A DNA stretch of 64,000 nucleotides from CAVYPR01 sp963770505 (GTDB lineage: Bacteria > Actinomycetota > Acidimicrobiia > Acidimicrobiales > RAAP-2): NCBI GenBank assembly GCA_963770505.1, contig CAVYPR010000003.1, forward strand, positions 620,001 through 684,000, in the 5' to 3' direction. Within the stretch, counting starts at the first letter, position 1; each line of letters starts with the position of its first letter. Shown here piece by piece: positions 27,538 to 36,607 of this stretch. The position numbers and the translations under genes were made by a program. The notes beneath the pieces are model-generated. The model was not told the DNA's origin. It saw only the letters and a list, made by a program, of their open reading frames with translations, and did not search any database.

Positions 27538-28306
27538 CGGTCGGCATCTCGGGCGGTGGCCCCTGGCCCGGCCGGGGGACGACGGTCACCGAGGGGATGG
27601 AGGCGGTGGCCCCGCAGCGCAGCACGGTGTCCACCACCCTGGCCAGCTCGGCGACGTCGAGCAGTGCCCCGCTCAGGTAGTTGCGCGCCGCCCAGACCGG
27701 GTGCAGCTCGGCGGCGAGCTCGAGGTCCCAGGAGTTGATGAACTCGGTGCCCGAGAGCCCCTCGCCGCCGGCGCAGTCGCCCACCACCACCCGGGTGAAG
27801 CCGACCGTCGGGTGCTCGGACCGCCACGCCTCGACCAGGGTGTCGAGCGCCGACTTGCTGACGGCGTAGGCCCCCAGCCCGGGCCAGGGCGGCGTCACCG
27901 AGGCGCTCACCGACGACAGGTAGACGGCGCCGCCGCCCGAGGCCGTGAGGTGGGGGATCGCCGCCGCGGTCACCAGGGCCGCCCCCACGACGTTGGTGTC
28001 GAAGGCATGGCGCCAGGTCGCCGCGTCGGTGTCGACCAGCCGGGCCAGCGGCCCGACGCCGGTGGCGTAGACGAGGCCCTCGATGGCGCCCAGGGCCTCG
28101 GCGGCCTCCTCGATGGCCGAGCGGCAGGAGTCCTCGTCGGTGACGTCGCAGCGGATGCCCACCGAGCCCGGGCCCAGCTCCTTGGCCGCGTCCTGGACCC
28201 GCTCGTGCCGGCGGGCCAGCAGCGCCAGCTGGTCACCGTTGCGGCCGAGGGCGGTGGCGATCGACCGTCCCAGGCCGCTGGACGCACCGACGACCACAAT
28301 CTTCAC
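27527..28306 (-). CDS. SDR family oxidoreductase
   Basis: About 259 residues from a GTG at 28306 (VKIVVVGASSGLGRSIATAL). An open frame extends to 28411 but upstream codons show no family signal. Motifs: LLARRHERVQ at strand 2 (Arg-rich, suggesting NADP(H)), IEGLVYATGVGPLARL, AVYLSSVSASVTPPWPGLGAYAVSKSAL with catalytic Ser, Tyr and Lys. The C-terminal part lacks the usual MxVDGG ending and resembles sugar- or acyl-carrier-type reductases. Convergent with the SDR at 26713 and divergent from the amidohydrolase at 28432; a 125-base region between the divergent starts must hold both promoters. Confidence 0.85.
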   Translation of the reverse strand: MKIVVVGASSGLGRSIATALGRNGDQLALLARRHERVQDAAKELGPGSVGIRCDVTDEDSCRSAIEEAAEALGAIEGLVYATGVGPLARLVDTDAATWRHAFDTNVVGAALVTAAAIPHLTASGGGAVYLSSVSASVTPPWPGLGAYAVSKSALDTLVEAWRSEHPTVGFTRVVVGDCAGGEGLSGTEFINSWDLELAAELHPVWAARNYLSGALLDVAELARVVDTVLRCGATASIPSVTVVPRPGQGPPPEMPTAIG

Positions 28307-28431
28307 GGGCCGAAACCTACCATCGTCCCGCCCGGTGGACAGTGGTGGTCCCCTGGATGAAAACGCTATTCTCACGAGCAAGAGGCGGCCTATCGGGAGA
28401 TCGGCCGACAACGGCGACGAAAGGTGAAGCC

Positions 28432-29628
28432 ATGGGGCACCGATCGCTCGGCATCCCGGTCTTCGATGCCGACAACCACCTCTACGAGACGCGCGAGGCG
28501 CTGACGAAGTTCCTGCCCGACCGCTACCGCGGGGTGATCGACTACGTCACACTCCGGGGGCGCACCAAGATCGTCGTGCGGGGGCGGATCAGCGAGTACA
28601 TCCCGAACCCCACCTTCGACGTCGTGGCCCGCCCCGGGGCCCAGGAGGAGTACTTCCGCCACGGCAACCCCGAGGGCAAGAGCCGGCGGGAGATCTTCGG
28701 CGAGCCCATGCGGGCCATCCCGGCGTTCCGCGAACCCGGCCCCCGCATCGAGCTGATGGACGAGCAGGGGCTCGACCGGGCGCTCATGTTCCCGACGCTG
28801 GCCAGCCTGGTCGAAGAGCGCATGCGCGACGACCCCCTGCTGATCCACGCCGTGGTCCACGCCCTCAACCAGTGGATCCACGAGACGTGGCAGTTCGACT
28901 ACGAGGGCCGCATCTTCGCCACGCCGGTAATCAGCCTGCCCATCGTCGAGCGGGCCATCGAGGAGCTGGACTGGGTGGTCGAGCGCGGGGCCCGAGTGGT
29001 GCTCATCAGGCCGGCGCCGGTGCCCGGGTTCCGGGGCTCGCGGTCGTTCGGCCTGCCCGAGTTCGACCCCTTCTGGGAGAGGGTCGTCGAGCACGACGTC
29101 CTGGTGGCCATGCACTCTTCGGACAGCGGCTACGAGCGCTACACCAACGACTGGCTGGGCAGCGACACCGAGATGCTGCCGTTCCAGCCCCAGGCCTTCG
29201 GCATGCTGTCGCAGTGGCGGCCGGTCGAGGACGCCGTGTCGGCCCTCGTGTGCCACGGTGCCCTCTCCCGCTTCCCCCGCCTCAAGGTGGCGGTCATCGA
29301 GAACGGCAGCAGCTGGGTGGCGCCGCTGCTCTCGAACATGGCCGACATCTACAAGAAGATGCCGCAGGACTTCTTGGAGGACCCGGTGGCCGTGATCAAG
29401 CGCAACGTCCACATCAGCCCGTTCTGGGAGGAGGACCTCGGCGCCCTGGCCGAGCTGGTCGGCGTGGACCGGGTCCTGTTCGGGTCCGACTACCCCCACC
29501 CCGAGGGGTTGGCCGACCCCGTGCGCTACGTCGACGAGCTCGAGGGGCTGCCCGAAGAGGACGTCCGCAAGATCATGGGCGGCAACCTCTCCCGGCTCAT
29601 GAACATCGGCGACCCCGTGGCCGCATGA
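28432..29628 (+). CDS. Amidohydrolase family protein (PF04909 type)
   Basis: A 398-residue metal-dependent hydrolase or decarboxylase of the amidohydrolase-2 group. It starts MGHRSLGIPVFDADNHLYE; the DxH of DADNH is the usual first metal motif, in place of HxH. LIRPAPVPGFRGSRSFGLPEFDPFWERV, HDVLVAMHSSDSG (metal His), LVCHGALSRFPRLKVAVIENG and LFGSDYPHPEG (catalytic Asp) follow in family order. The ATG at 28432 has AAAGGTGAAG upstream; earlier in-frame starts lack family sequence. Relatives act on ring acids or their degradation products. Its stop overlaps the ATG of the CoA ligase. Confidence 0.88.
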   Translation: MGHRSLGIPVFDADNHLYETREALTKFLPDRYRGVIDYVTLRGRTKIVVRGRISEYIPNPTFDVVARPGAQEEYFRHGNPEGKSRREIFGEPMRAIPAFREPGPRIELMDEQGLDRALMFPTLASLVEERMRDDPLLIHAVVHALNQWIHETWQFDYEGRIFATPVISLPIVERAIEELDWVVERGARVVLIRPAPVPGFRGSRSFGLPEFDPFWERVVEHDVLVAMHSSDSGYERYTNDWLGSDTEMLPFQPQAFGMLSQWRPVEDAVSALVCHGALSRFPRLKVAVIENGSSWVAPLLSNMADIYKKMPQDFLEDPVAVIKRNVHISPFWEEDLGALAELVGVDRVLFGSDYPHPEGLADPVRYVDELEGLPEEDVRKIMGGNLSRLMNIGDPVAA

Positions 29629-31223
29629 CCCCCGCCGGGGGCTGGCGGAGCATCCCCGAGATGACCGCCGCCGCGGCGGCCGACCACGGCGAGCGGACGG
29701 CCGTCGTCGACGGCGACCGGCGCCTGACCTACGCCGAGCTCTTCGATCGGGTGCGGCGGTTCGGGGGGTCGCTGGTGGCGTCGGGGGCCGAACCCGGGGA
29801 GCGGGTGGGTATCTGGGCGGCCAACGGCCTCGAGTGGGTGGTCGCCGCGCTGGGGACGCTGCAGGCGGGCGGCGTGGTGGTGCCGGTCAACACGAGGTTC
29901 AAGGGGGCGGAGGCGGCCGACGTCCTCTCGCGCAGCGGGGCCCGCGTGCTCGTCACGATGACCGACTTCCTGGGCGTCGACCACGTGGCGCTGCTCGAGG
30001 ACGCCGGGTTCGCACCCTCCTCCCTGCGCAGCGTGGTGGTCGCCCGAGGCCCGGCCCGGGCGGGGACCGAACCGTGGGAGTCCTTCGCCGTTCGGGCCAC
30101 GACGGAGGCGGTGGCCGAGGCCGACCGGCGCTGCGCCGGCCTCGGGCCCGACGAGCCGTCGGACATCCTGTTCACCTCGGGGACCACCGGCGCCCCCAAG
30201 GGCGTGGTCCAGACGCACGGCCGGACGCTGGCGGTGGCCACGGACTGGGTGGCCATGACCGGCCTCACCGCGGGCGACCGGTACCTGATGGTGAACCCCT
30301 ACTTCCACATGTTCGGCTTCAAGGCCGGGATCCTGGCCTCGGTGGCGGCCGGGGCCACCATGCTCCCCGAGCCGGTCTTCGACGTGGAGCAGGTTCTCGG
30401 CCGGGTGGCGGCCGAACGGGTGACCGTGCTGCCGGGACCGCCCACCCTCTACCAGTCGGTCCTCGACTGCGCCGACCGCTCCGAGCACGACCTCTCCAGC
30501 CTGCGGGTGGCCGTGACCGGCGCGGCGGACATCCCGGTCGAGCTGGTGCGCCGGGTCAGAGAGGAGCTGCCCTTCTCCCTGGTGGTCACCGGCTACGGGC
30601 TCACCGAGGCCGGGACGGCCACGGCGACCTCGCCGCAGGACGACGCCGAGACGGTGGCGACGACCGTCGGCCGGCCACGCCCGGGCTTCGAGCTGCGGGT
30701 CGTCGACGGAAAGGATCGGGAGGTCTCGGCCGGGGAGCCCGGCGAGATCCTCCTGCGGGGCCCGAGCGTCATGTCCCACTATCTGGACGACCCGACGGCC
30801 ACCGCCGAGGCGTTCGCCCCCGGCGGCTGGCTGCGGACCGGCGATCTCGGGGTGGTGGGCGACGACGGGTGCCTGCGGATCGTGGGGAGGTCCAAGGACA
30901 TGTTCATCGTCGGCGGGTTCAACGTGTACCCGGCCGAGGTCGAGAACTACCTCCTGCAGCACGCCGCCGTGGGCCAGGTGGCGGTGGTCGGGGTGCCGGA
31001 CGGCCGGCTGGGCGAGGTCGGCGTGGCCTTCGTCGTCCCCGCACCGGGCCACACCGTGGACGGCACCGAGCTCATCGAGTGGTCGCGGGCCCACATGGCC
31101 AACTACAAGGCGCCCCGGGCGGTCGAGGTGGTCGGGGCCCTCCCGATGACCGCCACCGGCAAGGTGCACAAGGCCGAGCTGCGGGAGGAGGCGGCGCGCC
31201 GGCGCCCGCGGGCCACGGCGTGA
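29625..31223 (+). CDS. Acyl-CoA synthetase (AMP-dependent, FadD-like)
   Basis: A 532-residue adenylate-forming ligase, full length. The P-loop is DILFTSGTTGAPKGVVQTH (about residues 183-201), the acyl-pocket motif YFHMFGFKAG (near 225), VTGYGLTEAGTATATSP (about 322-338), GGWLRTGDLGVVGDDG with the ATP ribose-binding Asp (about 402-417), and the C-terminal Lys in MTATGKVHKAEL (near 515). It should activate a carboxylic acid to its CoA ester through an acyl-adenylate. Start and stop overlap both neighbours (ATGA and GTGA), so the amidohydrolase, ligase and CoA-transferase are one transcript. Confidence 0.93.
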   Translation: MTPAGGWRSIPEMTAAAAADHGERTAVVDGDRRLTYAELFDRVRRFGGSLVASGAEPGERVGIWAANGLEWVVAALGTLQAGGVVVPVNTRFKGAEAADVLSRSGARVLVTMTDFLGVDHVALLEDAGFAPSSLRSVVVARGPARAGTEPWESFAVRATTEAVAEADRRCAGLGPDEPSDILFTSGTTGAPKGVVQTHGRTLAVATDWVAMTGLTAGDRYLMVNPYFHMFGFKAGILASVAAGATMLPEPVFDVEQVLGRVAAERVTVLPGPPTLYQSVLDCADRSEHDLSSLRVAVTGAADIPVELVRRVREELPFSLVVTGYGLTEAGTATATSPQDDAETVATTVGRPRPGFELRVVDGKDREVSAGEPGEILLRGPSVMSHYLDDPTATAEAFAPGGWLRTGDLGVVGDDGCLRIVGRSKDMFIVGGFNVYPAEVENYLLQHAAVGQVAVVGVPDGRLGEVGVAFVVPAPGHTVDGTELIEWSRAHMANYKAPRAVEVVGALPMTATGKVHKAELREEAARRRPRATA

Positions 31224-32407
31224 CGGACGTCCCGACCGAGGGCCTCTCCTCGCTGCGTGACCTACGCGTCGTCGAGCTGGGGGTGTGGGTGGCCGCGCCG
31301 GCGGCGACGGCCCTGTTGGCCGACTGGGGCGCCGACGTCGTCAAGGTGGAGGCGCCGGCCGGTGACCCGATGCGCCGGGTCTTCGGGTCGATCGGCATAG
31401 AGGACGACCTCCCGAACCCGGCCTTCGCCCTGGACAACCGGGGCAAGCGCAGCGTGGTGCTGGACCTGCGAACCGAGGACGACCGGGCGCGGTTCGAGGA
31501 ACTGCTGGAGGCGGCCGACGTGTTCGTCACCAACCTGCGCCCCGACGCCCTCGACAAGCTCGGCCTGGAGCCGGCCGCCACCCTCGTGCGCCATCCCCGT
31601 CTCGTGTACTGCAGCGTCAGCGGCTACGGCCTGCGCGGCGAGGAACGCAACCGGCCGAGCTACGACATCGGCGCCTTCTGGGCGAGGCCGGGACTGGCCC
31701 GCCAGATGGCCGATGCCGACGGCAACCCGCTCAACGCCCGTGGCGGCGTGGGGGACCACATCACCGGGCTCGCCGCGCTCAGCGGCATCCTCGCCGGCGT
31801 CCTCGAGCAGCGCGCCACCGGCCGGGGCCGGGTGGTCGAGGTGTCGCTGCTTCGGACCGGCGCCTACGTGCTGGGCTGGGATCTCGGACTCCAGCTGGCG
31901 CTGGGCAAGGTGGCCGGGGCCGAGCCCCGGCACAAGAACCAGGCGCCACTCATGAACCCCTACCGCACCGCCGACGGGCAGTGGCTCTTCCTGACCGGCC
32001 TCGAGGCCGGCCGGCATATCGGCGCCGTGTGCCGGGCCCTGGGTCGGCCGGACCTCCTCGACGACCCGCGCTTCGCCGACGCCACGACGCTCCGCCGGCA
32101 CCGGTCCGAGGTCATCTCGGTCCTCGACGGCCTGGTGGCGCAGCGGACCCTGGCCGAGTGGGGGGAGCGCTTCGAGGCCGAGGGGGTCTGGTGGGCCCCG
32201 GCGCAGACGCCGGCCCAGGTGGTGGAGGACCCGCAGCTCCTGGCCAACGACGGCATCGTGGAGGTGGACGGCGGCGCGGTCCGGTCGGTGAACGGTCCGG
32301 TCAGCTTCTCGGGGATCGCGCCACCGGCCCCGCGGGTGCCTCAAGTGGGCGAGCACACCGCCGAGGTGCTGGCCGAACTGGCCGAGAGGCGTCACCCACT
32401 GGAGTGA
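31220..32407 (+). CDS. CaiB/BaiF (family III) CoA-transferase
   Basis: A 395-residue CoA-transferase: LRVVELGVWVAAPAATALLADWGADVVKVE (starting near 13, cited in part), DNRGKRSVVLDLRTEDD, VYCSVSGYGLRG, YDIGAFWARPGL and GDHITGLAALSGILAGVLEQ in the family order. The GTG at 31220 overlaps the stop of the acyl-CoA synthetase. Having a ligase and a CoA-transferase in the same operon suggests two different acids, or activation followed by CoA recycling between substrate and product. Last gene of the operon that starts at 28432. Confidence 0.92.
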   Translation: MTDVPTEGLSSLRDLRVVELGVWVAAPAATALLADWGADVVKVEAPAGDPMRRVFGSIGIEDDLPNPAFALDNRGKRSVVLDLRTEDDRARFEELLEAADVFVTNLRPDALDKLGLEPAATLVRHPRLVYCSVSGYGLRGEERNRPSYDIGAFWARPGLARQMADADGNPLNARGGVGDHITGLAALSGILAGVLEQRATGRGRVVEVSLLRTGAYVLGWDLGLQLALGKVAGAEPRHKNQAPLMNPYRTADGQWLFLTGLEAGRHIGAVCRALGRPDLLDDPRFADATTLRRHRSEVISVLDGLVAQRTLAEWGERFEAEGVWWAPAQTPAQVVEDPQLLANDGIVEVDGGAVRSVNGPVSFSGIAPPAPRVPQVGEHTAEVLAELAERRHPLE

Positions 32408-32502
32408 AGCCGGATGTCCCGTCGTGAAGGCTTCGGAGACCTCTCAGGACCTGGTCGGACGGGCACAGCCCACCGAGAACCCGAGGTGTGTACAACATAC
32501 GC

Positions 32503-32730
32503 ATGGCTCGACTGAATGTCTACGTCCCTGACGGCTTGGCTGAAAGGGCGGAGAAGGCCGGGCTGAACGTCTCCGTCGCCCAGCAGGCCATCTCGGTCGT
32601 TCTCGCAGAACAGTCGACCGATGCCTGGCTGACCTCGCTCGCCCGCCCCTCCCGACGAAAGATCACCCACCAGGGCGTTCTCGATGCGCTGGACGCGAGC
32701 CGAGACGAGGCGCACACCAGGGACGGCTGA
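32503..32730 (+). CDS. Ribbon-helix-helix-type antitoxin (VapB/CcdA-like)
   Basis: A 75-residue protein starting MARLNVYVPDGLAERAEKAG, a typical ribbon-helix-helix N-terminus, with a polar C-terminal tail rich in Arg, Lys and Asp (RPSRRKITHQGVLDALDASR) that would wrap the toxin. A GTG 15 bases upstream in the same frame is possible. The downstream PIN-domain toxin gene starts inside the antitoxin end (overlap of 47 bases), a common arrangement that couples the two. Likely represses its own promoter together with the toxin. Confidence 0.78.
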   Translation: MARLNVYVPDGLAERAEKAGLNVSVAQQAISVVLAEQSTDAWLTSLARPSRRKITHQGVLDALDASRDEAHTRDG

Positions 32731-33111
32731 GGTCCCGGTCGACGCATCGGCGCTGCTCGATCTCTTGTTTGGGGGTCCATTGGGGGACGCGGTCGCGACC
32801 CGGCTGGCCGGTCACGGGATCCACGGCCCGGCGCACCTTGACGCAGAGTGCCTTTCGGCCCTCGGTCGACTCAACCGGGCAGGCGACCTGGTGGTGGCAA
32901 CCGTGGAACAGCTGCTCACCCGGCTTGCCGATGCTCCGATCACCCGCCATCCTGTCAACGAACTGATCACCGGCGCGTGGGCGAGGCGCGACAACGCGGG
33001 ACTCGTGGACGCCTTCTACGTCGAACTGGCTGACCAACTCGGTCTTTCCCCGGTGACGTGACTGACGCCCGCCACGGTCCCGTCGGCCTCGTCGAGGTGA
33101 TCGGCTACTGA
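32684..33111 (+). CDS. PIN-domain toxin (VapC-like), C-terminus frameshifted
   Basis: The protein reads VPVDASALLDLLFGGPLG (first catalytic Asp), HLDAECLSALGRL (Glu) and NAGLVDAFYVELADQLGLS (the Asp of the AxDAxYVALA motif). The reading frame stops at 33061 right after SPVT. The usual ending continues in a different frame from the GTG at 33058 as VTDARHGPVGLVEVIGY, stopping at 33111. VapC toxins are Mg-dependent RNases. As written the last catalytic Asp (of TDAR) is lost, so the toxin may be inactive, or the base run GTGACGTGAC at 33053-33062 contains a sequencing error. Confidence 0.78.
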
Positions 33112-33130
33112 GCAAGGAATGGAGCGAACG

Positions 33131-33544
33131 ATGGATGCGGTCGAGTACGAGGCACGAGTCCGCACGTTCGTCGAGGAGGTCTGGAACCGTCGAAATTACG
33201 AGGTCGCCTCAGACCTCTACGGAGAGGGATATGTCAATTCGTTCGGGACCGGACCGGCCGCCAGGGTGGAGCCCATTCGCCGCTACCACCAGGCGTTCCC
33301 CGACCTCCGGATCGACATCGACGAGGTGATCGTCGCCGACCACACCGTCGTGCTCAGGTCCACCTTCCACGGGACCGACACGGGCGGGTATGTGGGACGG
33401 CCGGCCACGGGGCGGGCGGTTAAGGAGTGGGTCGTCACCGTCATGCACTTCGACGGCGGCAAGGTGGTCCGAGAATGGATCGGGGCCGACAAGCTCGGGC
33501 TGTTCATCCAGCTCGGGGTCGTCGACGACCCGTGGCCCACATAG
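33131..33544 (+). CDS. SnoaL-like / ester cyclase family protein
   Basis: A 137-residue NTF2-fold protein: VRTFVEEVWNRRNYEVASDLYGEGYVNS, then PIRRYHQAFPDLRIDIDEVIVADHTVVLRST and FHGTDTGGYVGRPATGRAV. This is the SnoaL-like ester cyclase pattern. Function within the family ranges from polyketide ring closure to unknown small-molecule turnover. The ATG at 33131 was preferred to one at 33119 because GGAG at 33121-33124 is well placed for it. No operon partner is evident. Confidence 0.82.
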   Translation: MDAVEYEARVRTFVEEVWNRRNYEVASDLYGEGYVNSFGTGPAARVEPIRRYHQAFPDLRIDIDEVIVADHTVVLRSTFHGTDTGGYVGRPATGRAVKEWVVTVMHFDGGKVVREWIGADKLGLFIQLGVVDDPWPT

Positions 33545-33649
33545 GGGCGACGCCGATACTGCTTGCCGGTACGGGAGTCGGGCCGCCTGTGCCGTCGGTT
33601 CCGGTGGGCGGCTCCCAGCCGTCTTGCGGGCGAAGGGCTGCGTTCCAGC

Positions 33650-34267
33650 TCAGTCGGCCAGCCGGACGATGTCGGCCAGCCAGGCTTCGGCAGTGGGGGT
33701 GCCCATCCCCGGGTTGATCTCGAAGCGCTCGGCGGTGAGGGAGTCGATGTGCCAGCCGGAGTCGAACGAGCCGCGCAACTCACCTTCGCTGACCCGGCGG
33801 GGACCCCAGTCGCCGGACTGGCGATCGCTGAAGCACATGAGGTGAAGGCGGCCACCCGGTCGAAGCACTGCCCGTACGGCCGCTACATAGCGGGCGCGAC
33901 CGTCGTCGTCGAAGACGTGGAACAACCCGCTGTCGACGATCGTGTCGAAGCTCTCGCCCAACGTGTCGAGACCAAGAGCGTCGAGTACCTGGAAGCTTGC
34001 TTCGACGTCACGTTCGGTGGCCTTGCGGCGGGCGATGTCGACGGCGCGGGGGGAGACGTCGACGCCGAGTGCGTGTGCGCCGTGGCTCGCGGCGAGGATC
34101 GTGTGCTCTCCGGTGCCGCAGCCGACGTCGAGGATGGCGCCGGTGAGCGCGCCGGCCTCGGCGAGGCGAACGAAGGCGGGCTGCGGGCGGCCAATGTCCC
34201 AGGGCGGCGGCGGACCCGCGTAGGAGGCATCCCAGTCGTGCCCGGCGTCCCCAATGGTCATGCCCAT
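33650..34267 (-). CDS. Class I SAM-dependent methyltransferase
   Basis: About 205 residues from the ATG at 34267, which has AGGAG six bases upstream on the minus strand; the open frame continues further upstream without family sequence. DWDASYAGPPPPWDIGRPQPAF is the typical start of thiopurine-methyltransferase-like enzymes, followed by motif I AILDVGCGTGEHTILAA, LGVDVSPRAVDIARRKA, FDTIVDSGLFHVFDD and LRPGGRLHLMCFSD. Members methylate small thiols, halides or similar acceptors; the actual substrate is unknown. Confidence 0.88.
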   Translation of the reverse strand: MGMTIGDAGHDWDASYAGPPPPWDIGRPQPAFVRLAEAGALTGAILDVGCGTGEHTILAASHGAHALGVDVSPRAVDIARRKATERDVEASFQVLDALGLDTLGESFDTIVDSGLFHVFDDDGRARYVAAVRAVLRPGGRLHLMCFSDRQSGDWGPRRVSEGELRGSFDSGWHIDSLTAERFEINPGMGTPTAEAWLADIVRLAD

Positions 34268-34383
34268 ATTCTCTCCTGAAGAGGGAGCACGTGGTGCACG
34301 CCGACGCCCGCGCTCACATCGCCCATCGGCCGATTGGGGCACCCCCACAGCAGCTCCCGCAGGGGTTCTCGGGCGGTCTCCTG

Positions 34384-34944
34384 CTACGGGGTGCGCCCGG
34401 TGATCGCCACGATCCGGTCGAGGAGGGTTGCGTCGAGAGCAACGTTCACCGGATGACCCCACAAGGAGGGGACCGGCGCGTTGGGGACGAAGCTGGCTAC
34501 GTGGTCAAGGCACGCTTCCAGCGCGTGCTCCGGCAGGTCAAAGGGTTGACCCGTGGCCTTGGCAATGTCCCAGCCGTGCACGACCAGTTCGGTGAGCGTG
34601 ATCTTTCCCCACATCTCGTTGGACAGGTCCGAGCCAGGCACGTTGGCGCCGCCCTCCCAGGCCGCTGCGTTGTCCCACGCCTCGCCGACGGCCGTCACGT
34701 GCTGGGCAACGGTCGCCCGCCACCTCGGCTCAAGAGTCAGGGCACGTGGGCCGGTGCCGGCCCCCACCGTCTCGTCGAGGTCCTGGCGCGCCACCGCGGC
34801 CGAACCACGGCAAACCTGGTCGACGTGGTCGATGAGGTCGCCGACCGTGTACTCGACACAGGGACTGGGGTTGCTGAGCTGATCATCGGCGACGCCTGCC
34901 AGCACCTCATTCATACGCTCACAGGCTGGCTTCAAATCGATCAT
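34384..34944 (-). CDS. TIGR03086-type DinB-fold protein (mycothiol-dependent maleylpyruvate-isomerase-like)
   Basis: About 186 residues from the ATG at 34944 (MIDLKPACERMNEVL). LSNPSPCVEYTVGDLIDHVDQV has the first metal-binding His, and LTELVVHGWDIAKATGQPF the second conserved His motif of the TIGR03086 group. These are four-helix DinB-fold proteins of actinobacteria, usually linked to mycothiol-dependent or metal-dependent reactions of unknown detail. Leftward, 116 bases after the methyltransferase start on the same strand. Confidence 0.85.
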   Translation of the reverse strand: MIDLKPACERMNEVLAGVADDQLSNPSPCVEYTVGDLIDHVDQVCRGSAAVARQDLDETVGAGTGPRALTLEPRWRATVAQHVTAVGEAWDNAAAWEGGANVPGSDLSNEMWGKITLTELVVHGWDIAKATGQPFDLPEHALEACLDHVASFVPNAPVPSLWGHPVNVALDATLLDRIVAITGRTP

Positions 34945-35132
34945 CGCACCGCTCCACTCATTCGTGGATGCTGGCTCGGCCTCACCGGCGACCGACACCC
35001 TCCGGGGGAACGGGGACCTCACGGTGAGTCTTGGCCGTGCCGAAACCCGCGTCCACCAGCACATGATTGGGGCGAGGCCTTCGATGGCGCAAGCCCATGC
35101 CCATTCCTCCAAGCGCTCGGTGGATGGGCCGG

Positions 35133-35696
35133 CTAACGCGCCACGCGGTAGCGGAGGTAGACGACTCCCGAGCTGAACGTGCGGGTCTCGACGAGCTCGA
35201 GGTCCACCCGGCGCTCGGCCTGGGGGAAGAACGGAAGGCCACCGCCAACCAGCACCGGGTAGACCCTGGCCCGGTACTCGTCGAGCAGACCCAACGCGGC
35301 CGCCTCGGCGGCGAGCGTCGCGCCGCCGATGGCGATGTTGCCCTCCCCGGGCTCGGCTCGCAGCCGCTCGATCTCCTCCGCCAAGCCGCCGGAGGCCAGG
35401 CGGGCACTGCCCTGCACCGCCGACAGCGTGGTGGAGAACACCACCTTGGGGAGAGGCTTCCAGATGGCGGCCCACTCGAGCATCGAGGCGTCCAGCGATT
35501 GATCCTGGTCTGCGGTCTCCCAGTACAGCATCGTCTCGTACAGCCGCCGCCCCAAGAGGTGGACGCCGACCTCTCGTATCTCGTCGGTGACGAAGCGAAA
35601 GACCTCCCCGTCGGGCTCCGTCCAGTCGAACGTGCCGTCCGGCCCGGCGATGTAGCCGTCAAGCGAGACACCCATCGAATAGGTCACGCTGCGCAT
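35133..35696 (-). CDS. Dihydrofolate reductase family protein (RibD C-terminal-like)
   Basis: A 187-residue protein: VTYSMGVSLDGYIAGPDGTFDWTEPDGEVF, HLLGRRLYETMLYW, KPLPKVVFSTTLS, NIAIGGATLAAEAAALGLLDEY and YPVLVGGGLPFFP are the standard elements of the RibD_C/YyaP group. The fold binds NADPH and reduces a pterin-like or riboflavin-precursor-like compound, although the substrate of this stand-alone group is not established. Full length and single gene. Confidence 0.9.
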   Translation of the reverse strand: MRSVTYSMGVSLDGYIAGPDGTFDWTEPDGEVFRFVTDEIREVGVHLLGRRLYETMLYWETADQDQSLDASMLEWAAIWKPLPKVVFSTTLSAVQGSARLASGGLAEEIERLRAEPGEGNIAIGGATLAAEAAALGLLDEYRARVYPVLVGGGLPFFPQAERRVDLELVETRTFSSGVVYLRYRVAR

Positions 35697-35979
35697 CAGT
35701 TGCCCTCCTTGGTTACGGGTTCGACAGTACGACCTCGGGACGGCGCAGGGCTCAGGCCACCTGTAGAACCTCGGCGACGCGCCTCGGGCGGCTTCCCCGG
35801 GCCACGAGCTCCACCATCTTGGGCATCGCTGCCGACGTCACCTCCGTGGCCGATCCGTGTGGGGCACATCGACCGGAAAAGCGAGTCAGCGTCGCACTGC
35901 GCTGCCAAGTCGGCCAGGCCGAGTGCGCCTGTTCGTCGAGGGATATGGTGGGCGAGCGTTCTGACTCGAGGAGGTAGCT

Positions 35980-36375
35980 ATGGGTGAGTTCCCCGCCGTT
36001 ACCCACGTCGCACTGACCGTCACCGATCTTGGCCGGAGCAGGCCGTGGTACCAGAGGCTGTTCGGAGCCGAACCGGTCATCGACGAAGATACGGGGCCGT
36101 TTCACCACGTCGTCTGGGTTCTTGGTAGCCAGACCTTGGTCGGTATCCACCAGTTCTCCGATCCACACGGATCCGAGCCTTTCGATGAGAGGCGGCCGGG
36201 TCTCGACCACTTGGCGTTCGCTTGCGCCAATCGCGCTGAACTCGTGCAGTGGGAAGTGAGGCTGAACGAACTCGGAGTCGAGAACGGCGGAGTCGTCGAC
36301 GCCCCCTATGGATCGGGCTTGTCGTTTCGCGACCCGGACAACATTGCCCTTGAGTTCTTCGCCCCACCTGGTTAG
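35980..36375 (+). CDS. VOC family protein (glyoxalase/dioxygenase fold)
   Basis: A 131-residue single-module VOC protein. VTHVALTVTDLGRSRPWYQRLFGAEPV carries the first metal His; GLDHLAFACANRAEL the second; GSGLSFRDPDNIALEFFAPP the C-terminal Glu. A strong GAGGAGGT lies just before the ATG at 35980. Such proteins act as isomerases, dioxygenases or resistance proteins that bind small molecules; no partner gene narrows the choice. Confidence 0.88.
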   Translation: MGEFPAVTHVALTVTDLGRSRPWYQRLFGAEPVIDEDTGPFHHVVWVLGSQTLVGIHQFSDPHGSEPFDERRPGLDHLAFACANRAELVQWEVRLNELGVENGGVVDAPYGSGLSFRDPDNIALEFFAPPG

Positions 36376-36607
36376 CCGTAGGTGCATTCCCTAGCGGGCG
36401 CTCACATGCAAGTGGGGCACCGCCGCCGATGAGCCGCTGCGGGATGGTGTCCGCGGGCCGGTGTACTTCTTGAACTCGTCGGGTCGTACGGCCGATCTCC
36501 GGCCCGGACAGGTGGGGACGTGTATCAACATGTTGGGCGTCATGACGCCAAGCAGGGCATGAAGAAACTCATTGACATCCCCAGGCCGGCCGGCCAGCGC
36601 AGATGGT

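Noticed and set aside
35752..35980. Minus-strand tail AAMPKMVELVARGSRPRRVA as the end of a lost gene
   Set aside because: The last 25 codons look coding but nothing upstream supports a gene, and the longer frame is antisense to the VOC gene.
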